This document shows positions 7,516 to 15,838 of a stretch of DNA of 16,368 nt, piece after piece; the stretch's first letter is position 1, and each line of letters starts with the position of its first letter. Both the position numbers and the translations under genes were made by a program. The notes beneath the pieces are model-generated. The model was not told where the DNA came from and did not search any database. It worked only from the letters and a program-made list of their open reading frames with translations. Origin of the DNA: Synergistales bacterium (GTDB taxonomy: Bacteria; Synergistota; Synergistia; Synergistales; Thermovirgaceae); contig JAHDOX010000111.1 of the NCBI GenBank assembly GCA_018434645.1, forward strand, positions 1 through 16,368, read 5' to 3'.

Positions 7516-8216
7516 AATCCCTTTCCATTGCCGAAAGGGTGCTGGAAACAAGAAGGAGAATCGAAGAAGCGTTGGAAAGGTCCGGACAAGGCAAAAGGAC
7601 AGTACGGCTTGTGGCGGTGACTAAAACGAGGACCGTTGAAGAAATGGTCGAGGCTGTCCGTTGTGGAGTCGATGCCATCGGAGAGAACAGGGTACAGGAA
7701 GCCGTGGAAAAAAGACCTCAGTGGCCTGAAGACGTGGACATATCCTGGCACATGGTGGGTTATTTGCAACGAAACAAGGCCAAAAAAGCCCTGGAGGTGT
7801 TTTCCTGTATCCAAAGCCTTTCGACCAAACGACTTGCCGATACATTGCAGCGCCTTATGACGGACAAAAAAGACCCGTTCCCGGTTTTGATAGAAGCAAA
7901 TATCTCGCAGGAGGAATCCAAAAATGGCGTGGATCCTTCGGATGCCGAGGAATTAGCTGAGTACGTAATCGGTTCATGTCCGGGTCTGCGGCTTGATGGC
8001 TTTATGGGCATAGCCCCTTTTACGGAGGATGAAGGCGTTTTGAGGCGTTCTTTCTCGCGGCTGAGATGTCTCAGGGATGAAATCTCTACTCGACTGGGAG
8101 TGAATTTACCTGAATTATCGATGGGGATGAGCAACGATTTCGAAATAGCAGTGGAAGAAGGTAGTACTATGGTCAGGATAGGAACAGCCCTTTTCGGTCG
8201 CAGAAAGACTGGCTGA
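7509..8216 (+). CDS. yggS: YggS/PROSC family pyridoxal phosphate homeostasis protein
   Basis: This 235-residue cytoplasmic protein binds PLP and helps keep the free PLP and amino-/keto-acid pools balanced; no enzymatic reaction is established for the family. The PLP lysine is K39 in LVAVTKTRTVEEM. Other hallmarks are IGENRVQEAVEK near 57-68, WHMVGYLQRNKAKKAL (usually WHFIGHLQRNK) and the C-terminal LSMGMSNDFEIAVEEGSTMV preceding RIGTALFG. The ATG at 7509 lies inside the end of the hlyD-like gene, implying coupled translation. The position before divIVA mirrors the ylmE place in the Gram-positive division cluster, though sepF, yggT and ylmH are absent here. Confidence 0.93.
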   Translation: MVESLSIAERVLETRRRIEEALERSGQGKRTVRLVAVTKTRTVEEMVEAVRCGVDAIGENRVQEAVEKRPQWPEDVDISWHMVGYLQRNKAKKALEVFSCIQSLSTKRLADTLQRLMTDKKDPFPVLIEANISQEESKNGVDPSDAEELAEYVIGSCPGLRLDGFMGIAPFTEDEGVLRRSFSRLRCLRDEISTRLGVNLPELSMGMSNDFEIAVEEGSTMVRIGTALFGRRKTG

Positions 8217-8264
8217 GCAAGCCGCCCGGTACGGGGGTCAAAAAAGTGAAAGGTGGGATGAGGT

Positions 8265-8765
8265 GTGGGGGATATCCTGACGGTTCTTGATGTCGAGACC
8301 GTTTCCTTCAGGAAGGTCTTTAAAGGTTACAGTTCTGAAGAAGTTGAGGAATTCCTCGAGAAAGTAGCTGAATCGCTACAGGCATACTCGGAACGAGTAA
8401 AGACGCTGGAAAACCGCATTACTCAGCTGGAAGACCAGCTGAAGGAATATCAGGAGATCAAGACCTCTCTCCAGGATGCTCTTGTTTTGGCCCAAAAGAG
8501 TGCCGAGGAAAGGGTGAGCAACGCCGAAAACAAGGCGGAAGTTATCCTTGCTGAGGCGGACGCCAAAGGGCATAAAATAATAATGGAGGCGAAGGAACAG
8601 GCTGATGCTTACAGAAGGGACATCGAGCGGTTGAGACAGGTGCGTTATCAGTTTGTCGCCGAGTTCAAGGGTCTTGTCTCAAAGTTTTCTTCTATGCTGG
8701 ATGCCCTGGAGACACCGCAGTTCCGTGAGGACAAAGATGGAAACCGCGAGGAGCAGACATTTTGA
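8265..8765 (+). CDS. divIVA: DivIVA domain-containing protein
   Basis: This is a 166-residue coiled-coil protein of the DivIVA/GpsB group. Such proteins bind curved membrane at poles and septa and recruit division or envelope proteins. The N-terminal domain (VETVSFRKVFKGYSSEEVEEFL, about residues 10-31) is the conserved membrane-binding part. The rest is a long, charged coiled coil (about 33-150) rich in Glu, Lys, Ala and Gln. The start is GTG at 8265, with AGGTGG eight bases upstream; no ATG is available in this frame near the domain start. It is separated from yggS by 48 bases and overlaps recG by four. In Gram-positive clusters sepF, yggT and ylmH would stand between yggS and divIVA. The exact partner or target cannot be read from the sequence. 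Confidence 0.88.
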   Translation: MGDILTVLDVETVSFRKVFKGYSSEEVEEFLEKVAESLQAYSERVKTLENRITQLEDQLKEYQEIKTSLQDALVLAQKSAEERVSNAENKAEVILAEADAKGHKIIMEAKEQADAYRRDIERLRQVRYQFVAEFKGLVSKFSSMLDALETPQFREDKDGNREEQTF

Positions 8766-10840
8766 CGAAGGAACACATCGAGCTCGAATCACCTGTACGT
8801 TTCCTCAAGGGTGTAGGTCCCGCCCGGGCCGAAAGGCTTGGCAGGCTGGGGATACAGACCGTTGAGGACCTCTTGTGGCATTTTCCCAGAAGATACGAAG
8901 ACAGGAGGGATCTGACTACCCTCGCTTCTTTGGAACATGGGAAATTTCACTCTATCATTGCACGGGTCGTTTCGATAGAAAAGCGGAAGACCAGGCGTAA
9001 AAACATGTCACTTACGGTTGCCCTTCTTACTGACGGGTCCAGCCTCGCCCAGGCGGTATGGTTCAACAGGAAGGGTCTTGATAAAATTTTACCGCCGGGT
9101 TCCCGGGCGGCCTTTTATGGAAAAGCAGAAAACTGGCGAGGAATTCTGCAGATAAATAACCCCGAGTTCGAGGTGCTGGACGAGGAAGGATCTCCGGAAG
9201 ACACCGGTGCAATAGTCCCCATATATCCTGGCACACAGGGACTTTTTCAAAGGTGGATAAGGGAAACGATACGGCGGACATTGCCTTTGGTCATCCCGGA
9301 AATGCAGGACGTAATTCCTGTGGATATCAGAAAAAAACACGGCTTCATGTGCGTGCAGAAAGCGATAACCCAGATGCATTTCCCCGAAGATGAAAAAAAA
9401 TGGCGTGAAGCACGCCGTCGGCTTGCTTTTGAAGAGTTCTTTTTTCTCCAGCTTGCCCTTGGTTTCAGGAGAAGACGTTATGAAGAGGATTTGCGCGGCC
9501 CTGTCCTCCAAGGAAACGGTGAAATGGTCCGCCGGTTCAAGGATGAAATATTGCCCTTTGCTCTGACTCCGGCCCAGAGGCGTGTAATGGGCGAAATTAT
9601 CAGGGATATATCACGGCCGGTCCCAATGAACAGGCTTTTACAGGGAGATGTAGGTTCGGGAAAAACCGTGGTAGCTGTGATGTTCATGCTTTGTGCGGTA
9701 GACGCCGGATGCCAGGCAGCACTTATGGCTCCGACGGAAATACTTGCCAGGCAGCACTACGAAAATGTCCGTGGCTGGTTTGAATCCCTCGGACTCAGGG
9801 CGACTCTCTTGTCCGGTTCACTCACGGCAAAAGAGAGAGCGGAAACGCTTGAAGGAATAAGAACCGCCAGGTACGACCTGGTCGTAGGGACACATGCCCT
9901 GCTTGAAGACGACGTCCGTTTTTCAAGGCTCGGTGCGGTTGTCGTGGACGAACAGCATCGGTTCGGTGTTTTACAGCGTAACAGGCTGTCGGCGAAGGGG
10001 GAGCATCCGCATGTCCTTGTGATGACGGCCACCCCTATTCCGAGAACGCTGACTCTATCGGTCTACGGGGACCTTTCCGTCTCCGTGATCGACGAACTGC
10101 CGCCCGGAAGGAAGAAAGTTACTACAAAAAGCGTTCCAAAGACCTCGCGGGATAATCTCCTGCTGTTTTTGAAAAAAGCAATGGGATCGGGAAGACAGGT
10201 TTACTGGGTGTGTCCACTTGTGGAAGACAACGAGGACCTGTCGATTCCGTCCGCGGAAAGGCGTTTCGAACAGCTAGCGAACCTGTTTGGTGCGGGAAGG
10301 GTAGGACTTTTGCACGGGCGCTTGAATGCCGGAGAAAAAGAAAAGACAATGAGCGCTTTTATACGCCACAAAATAAAAATGCTTGTAGCGACCACTGTTA
10401 TCGAAGTAGGTATCGATGTTCCGAACGCGACGGTAATGGTCATCGAGGAAGCCCACAGATTCGGCCTTTCACAGCTTCACCAGTTACGCGGAAGGATAGG
10501 TAGAGGGGCAGAACGAGGATATTGTTTTCTGCTCGGTGATCCGACGACGGACGAGGGTAAATTCCGGATAAACGTAATGTGCGAAACAAGCGACGGATTC
10601 AGGATTGCCGAGAAGGATCTAGAGCTTCGCGGCCCCGGCGAGGTATGCGGACTGCGGCAGCATGGGATAACCGATTTTCGGGTGGCCGACCTTCTCAAGG
10701 ACAGGGACTTGCTCGAAACGGCACGTGAGGAGGCGATTGAGTTGATTGAAAAAGACCCGACTCTCCAGGGACATGAAGCCCTGCGGGAAGTGTTGTTCAG
10801 ACGTTTCGAAAAAAACCTGGACCTGGCGGTGACTGGATGA
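8762..10840 (+). CDS. recG: ATP-dependent DNA helicase RecG
   Basis: RecG remodels stalled replication forks and branches Holliday junctions. The 692-residue length equals that of E. coli RecG. The N-terminal third holds the wedge/OB-fold domain, with the helix-hairpin-helix-like VRFLKGVGPARAERLGRLGI at about 12-31. Superfamily-2 helicase motifs follow: Walker A GDVGSGKT at 295-302, APTEILARQHYEN at about 323-335, the DEQH box at 396-399 and MTATPIPRTL at 421-430. Later come the LHGRLNAGEKE, VIEVGIDVPNA and QLRGRIGRG motifs. The start is TTG at 8762, overlapping the divIVA stop (TTGA), with GAGGAG eight bases upstream. It overlaps recX by four bases at its end, so the genes are co-transcribed and coupled. 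Confidence 0.97.
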   Translation: MTKEHIELESPVRFLKGVGPARAERLGRLGIQTVEDLLWHFPRRYEDRRDLTTLASLEHGKFHSIIARVVSIEKRKTRRKNMSLTVALLTDGSSLAQAVWFNRKGLDKILPPGSRAAFYGKAENWRGILQINNPEFEVLDEEGSPEDTGAIVPIYPGTQGLFQRWIRETIRRTLPLVIPEMQDVIPVDIRKKHGFMCVQKAITQMHFPEDEKKWREARRRLAFEEFFFLQLALGFRRRRYEEDLRGPVLQGNGEMVRRFKDEILPFALTPAQRRVMGEIIRDISRPVPMNRLLQGDVGSGKTVVAVMFMLCAVDAGCQAALMAPTEILARQHYENVRGWFESLGLRATLLSGSLTAKERAETLEGIRTARYDLVVGTHALLEDDVRFSRLGAVVVDEQHRFGVLQRNRLSAKGEHPHVLVMTATPIPRTLTLSVYGDLSVSVIDELPPGRKKVTTKSVPKTSRDNLLLFLKKAMGSGRQVYWVCPLVEDNEDLSIPSAERRFEQLANLFGAGRVGLLHGRLNAGEKEKTMSAFIRHKIKMLVATTVIEVGIDVPNATVMVIEEAHRFGLSQLHQLRGRIGRGAERGYCFLLGDPTTDEGKFRINVMCETSDGFRIAEKDLELRGPGEVCGLRQHGITDFRVADLLKDRDLLETAREEAIELIEKDPTLQGHEALREVLFRRFEKNLDLAVTG

Positions 10841-11274
10841 GTAAATCCCTGGAAAAGGTTGTTACTGAAGCCATAAACATATTATCGCGCCGGGAGTACA
10901 CGAGGTGGGAGCTTGGGCGTAAACTGCTTGCCAGGAATCATCCCGCGGACCTCGTGGAAAAAGCCCTGGACGAAATGGAAAAAGCAGGTTACGTAGACGA
11001 CAGGGAATACGCGCGGCGTTTTCAGGAAACCCGGGATGAATGGGGTTATCGGCGACTGAGAGACGAACTTGCCCGGAGAGGAATAAGCAGACAGGTCCTT
11101 GATGAGACGCTTGTCTTTGACGAAGACGAAGAATTTCGGAGAGCCCTTTGCCTGGTCCGTTCATGGAAACCGCAGCTCACGGAAAAACAGATAGTCGGGC
11201 GGCTTCTGCGGCGTGGGTTCCGGGAGGACGTAGCAAAAGGGCTGGCACGAAAGTCTTGTGGAGAAACTTCGTAA
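10837..11274 (+). CDS. recX: Regulatory protein RecX
   Basis: This 145-residue all-helical protein, made of repeated three-helix units, limits RecA filament growth. Family features are SRREYTRWELGRKL near the start, KAGYVDDREYARRF at about 64-77 and RLRDELARRGIS at 88-99. The C-terminal LTEKQIVGRLLRRGF is the last helical unit. It overlaps recG by four bases (ATGA) with no strong ribosome site of its own, so translation is probably coupled. RecX is usually linked to recA; here it stands with recG and a 98-base gap follows before rny. The protein is slightly short for the family, but complete at both ends. Confidence 0.9.
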   Translation: MSKSLEKVVTEAINILSRREYTRWELGRKLLARNHPADLVEKALDEMEKAGYVDDREYARRFQETRDEWGYRRLRDELARRGISRQVLDETLVFDEDEEFRRALCLVRSWKPQLTEKQIVGRLLRRGFREDVAKGLARKSCGETS

Positions 11275-11284
11275 TCGGTAGAAT
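11256..11284 (+). promoter_or_regulatory. Candidate promoter before rny
   Basis: TTGTGG (11256-11261) and TAGAAT (11279-11284) are separated by 17 bases; the -10 element matches five of six consensus bases and the -35 three of six. It starts inside the end of recX and would give a leader of about 80 bases before rny, explaining the 98-base gap in an otherwise tight gene row. Confidence 0.4.
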
Positions 11285-11372
11285 ACTTGCTGAATCTCAT
11301 TGCGTTTCTGTATTCGACATTATTTAAAGGGCAGATGACGCAACTTGACAACGGAATAGGAGTGATGCACGC

Positions 11373-12902
11373 ATGTTGCCTATAGTTTTTGTTTCGGGCA
11401 TTGCCATCGGCATCGGTGCCGGTTTCCTCCTGTACAGATTGCATGCTAAAAGGCAACTAAAGGGAGCTCAAGACCAGGCTGACAAGCTTATCAAGGAAGC
11501 TTTTCAGGAAGCCGAGCAGCGAAAACGGGAAATGCTGACGGAAGCAAAGGAAGAAATCCTGCATCTTCGCCAGGATGCAGAAAAGGAAATCAGGGAGCAG
11601 CGAAGCGAGCTGCAGCGAGCCGAAAGAAGGCTTGAACAAAAGGAAGAGAACCTCGACAAGAGACTGGAGAATCTTCAGAAAAAGGAAGACGAACACAGGC
11701 AGAAGCAGGAAGAGTTGCGGACCAGGATGGAGGAAGTAGAAACACTGAGGCAGGAACAGATCCAGCGCCTCGAGAAGATAGCCGCCATGACCAGGGAAGA
11801 AGCCCGTGAGCAACTTCTAAAAGAAGTGGAAGAAGAGGCTTCTCACATAATAGGGCTTCGTATCAAGGAACTTGAGGAAAAGGCGAAACGGGAGGCCGAG
11901 AAGAGATCGAGGGAGATAGTGGTCAGTGCGATACAAAGGTGCGCCGTAGACCATACCTCTGAAATGTCCGTCAGTGTCGTAAATCTTCCATCCGACGAAA
12001 TGAAGGGTCGTATCATAGGACGCGAGGGAAGAAACATACGCGCTTTTGAAACCTTTACCGGCGTCGACCTGATAGTCGACGATACGCCCGAGGCCGTAAC
12101 GTTGAGCAGTTTCGACCCGGTACGCAGGGAAGTGGCCAGGATCTCGCTTGAAAAGCTTGTTCTGGATGGCAGGATACACCCTGCCCGGATCGAGGAAATC
12201 ATCGAAAAGTCGCAAAAAGAAGTAGAGGAAATGATCCTTGATGCAGGGGAAGAAGCCCTGCTGGAAACAGGGATCAAAACCATGCACCTGGAACTCGTAA
12301 AGCTCATCGGGCAGTTGAGGTTTCGGAGCAGTTACGGACAGAATGCGTTGAATCACAGTCTTGAGGTGGCCCACGTGGCTGGGATTATGGCGGCTGAGTT
12401 AAACCTTGACGAAACTATTGCCCGAAGGGCTGGTTTACTGCATGACATAGGAAAGGCAGTAGACCATCAGGTTGAAGGACCTCATGCGCTGATCGGGCGC
12501 GACCTTGCAAGGCGTTACGGGGAAGCGCCGGAAATCGTAAGCGCCATAGCCTCCCATCACGAAGACGAAGAGATGACATCGGTATATGATGTCCTGATCG
12601 CAGCGGCGGACGCAGTAAGTGCCTCACGCCCCGGAGCAAGGCGGGAAAGCCTTGATTCGTACATAAAACGGTTGGAGAAGCTGGAAAGCCTGGCCAAAAC
12701 GTTCAATGGCGTGAGTAAGGCTTATGCGATACAGGCAGGCCGTGAAATCAGGGTAATGGTTGCTCCTAGTATCACGGACGATGGGACGATACAGAAAATG
12801 GCCTATGATATTGCAAGAAAAATCGAGGATGAAATGAAGTATCCCGGACAGATCAAGGTCGTTGTCGTAAGAGAGACCCGGTCAGTGGAATACGCCAGAT
12901 AG
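11373..12902 (+). CDS. rny: Ribonuclease Y
   Basis: RNase Y is a membrane-anchored endoribonuclease that starts mRNA decay and processes RNAs. The 509-residue product has an N-terminal membrane segment (about 4-22, IVFVSGIAIGIGAGFLLY), then a long Glu/Lys/Arg-rich coiled coil (about 28-190). A KH domain follows, with GRIIGREGRNIRAFE at about 212-226, and then an HD domain with the metal-binding pair H357-D358 in LLHDIGKA. The KH and HD order and the total length are those of typical rny products. The ATG at 11373 is preceded by AGGAG with a 10-base spacer. ymdB starts 13 bases after the stop; the rny-ymdB pair is a common arrangement. Confidence 0.96.
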   Translation: MLPIVFVSGIAIGIGAGFLLYRLHAKRQLKGAQDQADKLIKEAFQEAEQRKREMLTEAKEEILHLRQDAEKEIREQRSELQRAERRLEQKEENLDKRLENLQKKEDEHRQKQEELRTRMEEVETLRQEQIQRLEKIAAMTREEAREQLLKEVEEEASHIIGLRIKELEEKAKREAEKRSREIVVSAIQRCAVDHTSEMSVSVVNLPSDEMKGRIIGREGRNIRAFETFTGVDLIVDDTPEAVTLSSFDPVRREVARISLEKLVLDGRIHPARIEEIIEKSQKEVEEMILDAGEEALLETGIKTMHLELVKLIGQLRFRSSYGQNALNHSLEVAHVAGIMAAELNLDETIARRAGLLHDIGKAVDHQVEGPHALIGRDLARRYGEAPEIVSAIASHHEDEEMTSVYDVLIAAADAVSASRPGARRESLDSYIKRLEKLESLAKTFNGVSKAYAIQAGREIRVMVAPSITDDGTIQKMAYDIARKIEDEMKYPGQIKVVVVRETRSVEYAR

Positions 12903-12915
12903 GAGAAAGCGTTTC

Positions 12916-13686
12916 ATGAAAATTCTTTTTATCGGCGACATTATGGGCAAGCCGGGACGTAAAGTCCTGAAAAATCTTTTGCCGGAGATAAAACATGAAT
13001 ACGGTCCTTTTGATTTCAAAATCGCGAACGCCGAAAACGCGGCGGGTGGTTTCGGGCTCACCGAGAAAGTTATGGAAGAGCTCTTCGATATGGGGTTGGA
13101 CTGCCTGACCAGCGGGAATCACATATGGGACAAAAAGGAATTCCTCCCGGTCCTCGATGGCGAGAAAAGAATACTCCGCCCTGCGAATTACCCCGACGGT
13201 TGTCAGGGGATAGGAAACACGGTTTTTTCCGTAAAGGGGATAGAAGTGGCGGTGGTGAACCTGCAAGGAAGGGTTTTTATGACCCCCATTGATTGCCCTT
13301 TCAAAAAAGCCGATGAAATTCTTGAAAAGCTCGAAACACCTGTCATCATCGTCGATTTCCACGCCGAAGCTACGTCGGAAAAAAAAGCTCTCGGACTTTA
13401 CCTCGACGGGCGGGTGTCCTGTGTTATTGGAACACATACGCATGTTCAAACTGCCGACGAACAAATCCTCCCGGGAGGAACTGCCTATATTACCGACGCA
13501 GGGATGACCGGAGGACAAGCTGGAGTAATCGGTATGGACAAGGAAAGCGTATTTCACCGGTTTTTAACCGGAACCCCTTCGAAATTCGAGGTTTGTAATG
13601 ACAATGTCGAGGTACAAGGACTTGTGATTGAGATAGATCCGACCAGTGGAAAATCACTTTCTGTTTCGCGGGTGTCGAGGTATTAA
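12916..13686 (+). CDS. ymdB: YmdB family metallophosphoesterase (cyclic-nucleotide phosphodiesterase)
   Basis: This 256-residue metallophosphoesterase of the calcineurin-like superfamily, TIGR00282 group, is best known as a 2',3'-cyclic nucleotide phosphodiesterase. It also affects biofilm formation and, in Bacillus, RNase Y activity. Metal ligands are visible: D8 in IGDIMGKPGR, E40 and N41 in ANAENAAGG, N68 and H69 in SGNHIWD, H149 in VDFHAEATSEK, and H174 and H176 in GTHTHVQTADE. The conserved MTPIDCPF motif is present. The ribosome site AGGAG (12901-12905) overlaps the rny stop codon, so the two genes are coupled. It is the last substantial gene of the plus-strand cluster; a strong terminator follows. 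Confidence 0.95.
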   Translation: MKILFIGDIMGKPGRKVLKNLLPEIKHEYGPFDFKIANAENAAGGFGLTEKVMEELFDMGLDCLTSGNHIWDKKEFLPVLDGEKRILRPANYPDGCQGIGNTVFSVKGIEVAVVNLQGRVFMTPIDCPFKKADEILEKLETPVIIVDFHAEATSEKKALGLYLDGRVSCVIGTHTHVQTADEQILPGGTAYITDAGMTGGQAGVIGMDKESVFHRFLTGTPSKFEVCNDNVEVQGLVIEIDPTSGKSLSVSRVSRY

Positions 13687-13704
13687 ATTCAAGGAGCAGT
13701 AGAT

Positions 13705-13731
13705 ATGGCAAAAGATGCGACGGGAAAATGA
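13705..13731 (+). other. Eight-codon mini-ORF with strong ribosome site
   Basis: AAGGAG (13691-13696), an eight-base spacer and an ATG begin a frame coding MAKDATGK followed by TGA, immediately before the terminator hairpin. The ribosome site is as good as those of the real genes here. It could be the decayed start of a lost gene or a chance match; no function is claimed. Confidence 0.25.
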
Positions 13732-13767
13732 AAAAAAGAGGCGGGGCTTTTGCCCCGCCTCTTTTTT
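13732..13767. terminator. Strong bidirectional intrinsic terminator between ymdB and hypE
   Basis: A perfect 16-base inverted repeat has a GC-rich core (GAGGCGGGGC / GCCCCGCCTC), a TTTT loop, an A-run at its left end and a T-run at its right end. It can thus end transcription in both directions. The hypE stop codon (13766-13768, minus strand) lies inside the A/T tail, so hypE ends right at the hairpin. Confidence 0.93.
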
Positions 13768-14749
13768 AGCAGATGCGCGGAAGGATCTCGCCAACCGGCA
13801 TATCTACAAGCCTTATCCCGCCTGCTTCGGTTCTCATTCCCACGTAGCCGGAATTTTCTGCGGTCAATCGTCCGATACACGTTGCGTCACGGGCGAGGTC
13901 GTGTTTTTTCAGACGGTGGATCGTTTCGTCGGCATCATCAGGTGAAACGGCGATGACTGCGCAGCCCTCGCAGGCCAGATAGAGCGGATCAAAACCGAGG
14001 ATGTCGCAAACAGACCGAACTTCAGGGTCTATGGGCACCATGTTCTCGTCGAAAAGAATCCCTAAAGAAGCTGTTTCGGCCCATTCGCAAAGCACAGTAC
14101 CCATGCCGCCCCTGGTGCAGTCTCTCATGCAATGTAAACCGGGGATATCAAGTATGTCTTTGACAAGCGGCCAAAGAGGGGTGCAATCGGATTTGAGGGA
14201 TCCGGCAGACAGGTTATACCGCGCTGCCGCTACTGCAGCACCGTGTCTGCCTATGGATGTCGTAACTATCAAGGTGTCGCCGGCTTCGAGCCTGTCGGCG
14301 CCAATATTCCTTTCGGGAAGCGGCTTGCCCAGGGCGCAGGTGGTTATGAAAAGACCGTCTACCTGGCCCCTGGGCACGATTTTCGTGTCGCCCGATATCA
14401 GTTCGATGGAAAGTTCGGCGCACACAGATCCGGCGCTTCGCATGTAAGAAAGCAATTCGCCTTTTGCAAGACCCTCCTCTGCGACAAGGCTCATAGCGAG
14501 GTATCTAGGTTCGGCACCGCGCATGGCCAGGTCGTTGACGCTTCCGCAAACGGCGAGCTTGCCGATGTCTCCGCCCGGAAAAACCCGGGGAGTTATGGTG
14601 TACCCGTCGATGGTAACAGCCAAACCTTTTTCCGGAATGGCGCAGTCCTCCTGTTCCAGACCTGAGACTCCAAAAGAGGAGATAATGTCCGAAACGAGTT
14701 CAGACGTAAGACGTCCTCCGGAACCATGTCCCGTGCTTAGGCGTTCCAT
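13766..14749 (-). CDS. hypE: Hydrogenase maturation protein HypE (carbamoyl dehydratase)
   Basis: HypE takes a carbamoyl group from HypF on its C-terminal cysteine, dehydrates it with ATP to thiocyanate, and hands the cyanide to iron on the HypC-HypD complex. The 327-residue product has the HGSGG motif at about 8-12, VTIDGYTITPRVFPGGDIG, the VCGSVNDLAMRGAEP segment, and RDCTRGGMGTVLCE where RDATRGG is usual. It ends in the essential PRIC with cysteine as last residue. The start is the ATG at 14749, overlapping the hypD end by 13 bases, with AGAGGT upstream. The longer in-frame reading from 14845 would lie deep within hypD and lacks HypE homology. Transcription ends at the hairpin at 13732-13767. 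Confidence 0.95.
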   Translation of the reverse strand: MERLSTGHGSGGRLTSELVSDIISSFGVSGLEQEDCAIPEKGLAVTIDGYTITPRVFPGGDIGKLAVCGSVNDLAMRGAEPRYLAMSLVAEEGLAKGELLSYMRSAGSVCAELSIELISGDTKIVPRGQVDGLFITTCALGKPLPERNIGADRLEAGDTLIVTTSIGRHGAAVAAARYNLSAGSLKSDCTPLWPLVKDILDIPGLHCMRDCTRGGMGTVLCEWAETASLGILFDENMVPIDPEVRSVCDILGFDPLYLACEGCAVIAVSPDDADETIHRLKKHDLARDATCIGRLTAENSGYVGMRTEAGGIRLVDMPVGEILPRIC

Positions 14750-15837
14750 GAGACCTCTGCCCCCTTTCGAGCAAATGAATAGTAGGCGGCGCAGGTTCCT
14801 TCGGTTGAAACCATGCAGGGGCCTACCGGATGAGCGGGAGCGCATGAAGTTTCAAAGAGAGGGCACTCAAGGGGGGAAATTACCCCTTTAAGCACGTCGC
14901 CGCATCGGCAACCACGCGGAGGTTTAACCTTAGCAACCGTGATTTTTAACATGGATTCTGCATCAAAATTACTGAAAGCATCACGAAGCTTGTAGCCAGA
15001 TCCGGAGATTTCCCCCAGCCCTCTCCAAGAAGCAGTAGTGTTTTCAAATACCCTTTTGAGAAGACTCAGAGCTTTTTTGTTGCCCTCGGGGCGTACTGCG
15101 CGTGGATACATGGACCGCACAGTCGGACGGTCGGTTCTTATTTGGCGAAGGATCTCCACTATGCCGAGCATTATATCCCGGGCTTCGAATCCTGCGACAG
15201 CGCAAGCCTTGCCGAAGAGGTCAGACAAAAAACGATAAGGTTCAAGCCCTATGATCACGCTCACGTGTCCAGGAAGCAAAAAACCGTCGATCGACAGGTC
15301 GGGCGCTTCCGCCAAAAGCCGAAGGGCCGGTGGAACCCGCTTGTGAAGGCAGAGTACGAAAAAATTTCGCAGATTTTTCTCCTGCGCATCCAGGATTACC
15401 GAAGCCGTTGCAGGAGCTGTAGTTTCGAAGCCGATGCCCAGAAAGACCACGCGCTTGAGTGGGTTTTCTTCGGCAAGCTTCAGAGCTCCAGCGGCCGAGG
15501 TGACGACTTTGACCTCACGTCCCCTGGATCGTGCTTCCAGAAGCGAACCGTGACTGCCTGGTACGCGCAGCATATCTCCGTAAGTGGCGACTATAGTGTC
15601 TTCAAGGTCGGCCGAAGCTATGGCTGCGTCAATTTCCCCCTGGTCAGTGACGCAGACCGGACAGCCCGGGCCTGAGACAAGATGAATCTTTTCGTGGAAA
15701 AGGGATTTCAGACCGTTTCTGAAAATCGATACCGTATGAGTCCCGCATACCTCCATAATGGTCGTTTCTCCCTTTACGAGACTCCTGGCGGCATCTGAAA
15801 GGATGGCAATTTCTTTTCGTTTGCTCTTTTCAGACAT
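14737..15837 (-). CDS. hypD: Hydrogenase maturation iron-sulfur protein HypD
   Basis: HypD carries a [4Fe-4S] cluster and, with HypC, is the scaffold on which the Fe(CN)2CO unit of [NiFe]-hydrogenase is built. The 366-residue product keeps the key motifs: MEVCGTHT with C31 (the HypC-contacting cysteine in this family), GPGCPVC, and the LPGHVSVI segment. The C-terminal cysteines are in PRGCRCGDVLKG, ECPLF, and SCAPAHPVGPCMVSTEGTC. The chosen ATG at 15837 is one base after the hypC stop (TAAAATG), which points to coupled translation; an in-frame ATG at 15867 lies inside hypC and would add ten unconserved residues. If translation of hypC really stopped at its second codon, hypD might be expressed poorly, which bears on the hypC question. 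Confidence 0.95.
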   Translation of the reverse strand: MSEKSKRKEIAILSDAARSLVKGETTIMEVCGTHTVSIFRNGLKSLFHEKIHLVSGPGCPVCVTDQGEIDAAIASADLEDTIVATYGDMLRVPGSHGSLLEARSRGREVKVVTSAAGALKLAEENPLKRVVFLGIGFETTAPATASVILDAQEKNLRNFFVLCLHKRVPPALRLLAEAPDLSIDGFLLPGHVSVIIGLEPYRFLSDLFGKACAVAGFEARDIMLGIVEILRQIRTDRPTVRSMYPRAVRPEGNKKALSLLKRVFENTTASWRGLGEISGSGYKLRDAFSNFDAESMLKITVAKVKPPRGCRCGDVLKGVISPLECPLFETSCAPAHPVGPCMVSTEGTCAAYYSFARKGAEVSWNA

Positions 15838-15838
15838 T

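Noticed and set aside
13705..13767. TGA of the mini-ORF as another selenocysteine codon
   Set aside because: The frame after TGA is just the terminator hairpin, with no conserved protein sequence.
14750..14845. Extended hypE start 32 codons upstream
   Set aside because: It lies deep in hypD, the extra residues show no HypE similarity, and the ATG at 14749 gives the usual HypE N-terminus MERLSTGHGSGG.
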